From Bacillota bacterium (GTDB taxonomy: Bacteria > Bacillota > Desulfotomaculia > Desulfotomaculales > Desulfotomaculaceae), in contig JAMCWI010000081.1 in assembly GCA_023481335.1 (NCBI GenBank), positions 1 to 6,160 of the forward strand: a stretch of 6,160 nt of DNA. The letters are read 5' to 3'. Under the pieces are notes generated by a model. It made no database searches. It worked only from the letters and a program-made list of their open reading frames with translations, and was not told the DNA's origin. The position numbers and the translations under genes were made by a program. Every line of letters begins with the position of its first letter. The stretch's first letter is position 1. This document shows, piece after piece, positions 5,967 to 6,160 of this stretch.

Positions 5967-6160
5967 ACATAAGGCTTCCCTAAAACCGAAACGGATTGGC
6001 AGATTCTCCTTGGGTTTTAAACTGAGCCTGGGCATCACCCTATTGATCATGTTTCTGATGATCTGTGTGGGAGTCAATTCCTATCTTCGCAACCGTGCCA
6101 TTATGCTGGAGGAGGCCCAAAACCGCGGTTGGATTACAGCCAGAACTGTCAGCGCCTTTG
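5959..6160 (+). CDS. Membrane-anchored protein, probable sensor/signalling N-terminus (partial, 3' cut by window)
   Basis: The frame is open from the ATG at 5959 to the window end, giving 67 codons plus one base. The N-terminus is strongly basic (residues 3-15 hold several Lys and Arg plus a His), followed by one hydrophobic helix at about 20-42. After it comes a polar stretch, YLRNRAIMLEEAQNRGWITA, that looks like the start of an extracytoplasmic helical sensor region. This layout (basic inside, single helix, coiled segment outside) is usual for membrane signalling proteins such as HAMP-containing histidine kinases, methyl-accepting proteins or adenylate/guanylate cyclases. The catalytic part lies outside the window, so the class cannot be set. 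Its start overlaps the DUF192 stop by 8 nt, which implies translational coupling with the pilus operon. The CDS itself is well supported and the signalling role is inference. Confidence 0.8.
   Translation, partial: MFKHKASLKPKRIGRFSLGFKLSLGITLLIMFLMICVGVNSYLRNRAIMLEEAQNRGWITARTVSAF

Overview
The window is one continuous plus-strand gene cluster for a Tad/Flp (type IVc) pilus. It looks like a Gram-positive (monoderm) bacterium of the Firmicutes. The reasons are strong AGGAGG-type ribosome binding sites before most genes, one TTG start, a cpaB-cpaE-cpaF-tadB-tadC order with no secretin (cpaC/rcpA) or cpaD gene between cpaB and cpaE, and moderate base composition. The protein style resembles Peptococcaceae such as Desulfotomaculum relatives, but that placement is an impression and not a proven call.

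Layout: bases 2-274 hold the C-terminal end of a probable TadE/TadG-like pseudopilin or pilus-associated protein. Then come cpaB (313-1017, SAF-domain membrane protein), cpaE/tadZ (1036-2265, receiver domain fused to a MinD/ParA-type ATPase), cpaF/tadA (2284-3657, assembly ATPase), tadB (3690-4661) and tadC (4664-5596), the two inner-membrane platform proteins. A DUF192 protein follows (5607-5966). Last is the first 67 codons of a membrane-anchored protein, probably a signalling protein (5959 to the window end). Gaps are 38, 18, 18, 32, 2 and 10 nt, then an 8-nt overlap. No terminator or convincing promoter was seen between genes, so the whole set is probably co-transcribed from a promoter upstream of the window.

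Working model: CpaF hydrolyses ATP and drives the TadB/TadC platform to extract pilin from the membrane and polymerise it. CpaE/TadZ would position the machine, possibly at a pole, and here may respond to phosphorylation. CpaB is an exported accessory protein anchored by one helix. The pilin (flp), prepilin peptidase and any further TadE/F proteins are not in the window and probably lie upstream.

The system is a known type. The most useful leads are the CpaE receiver with all canonical phosphorylation residues, its MinD-like C-terminal tail, and the DUF192 and membrane-protein genes joined to the pilus operon. All genes appear intact except the two cut by the window edges. No RNA gene, mobile element, CRISPR array or long repeat was seen, and there is no gene-free stretch above 40 bases.
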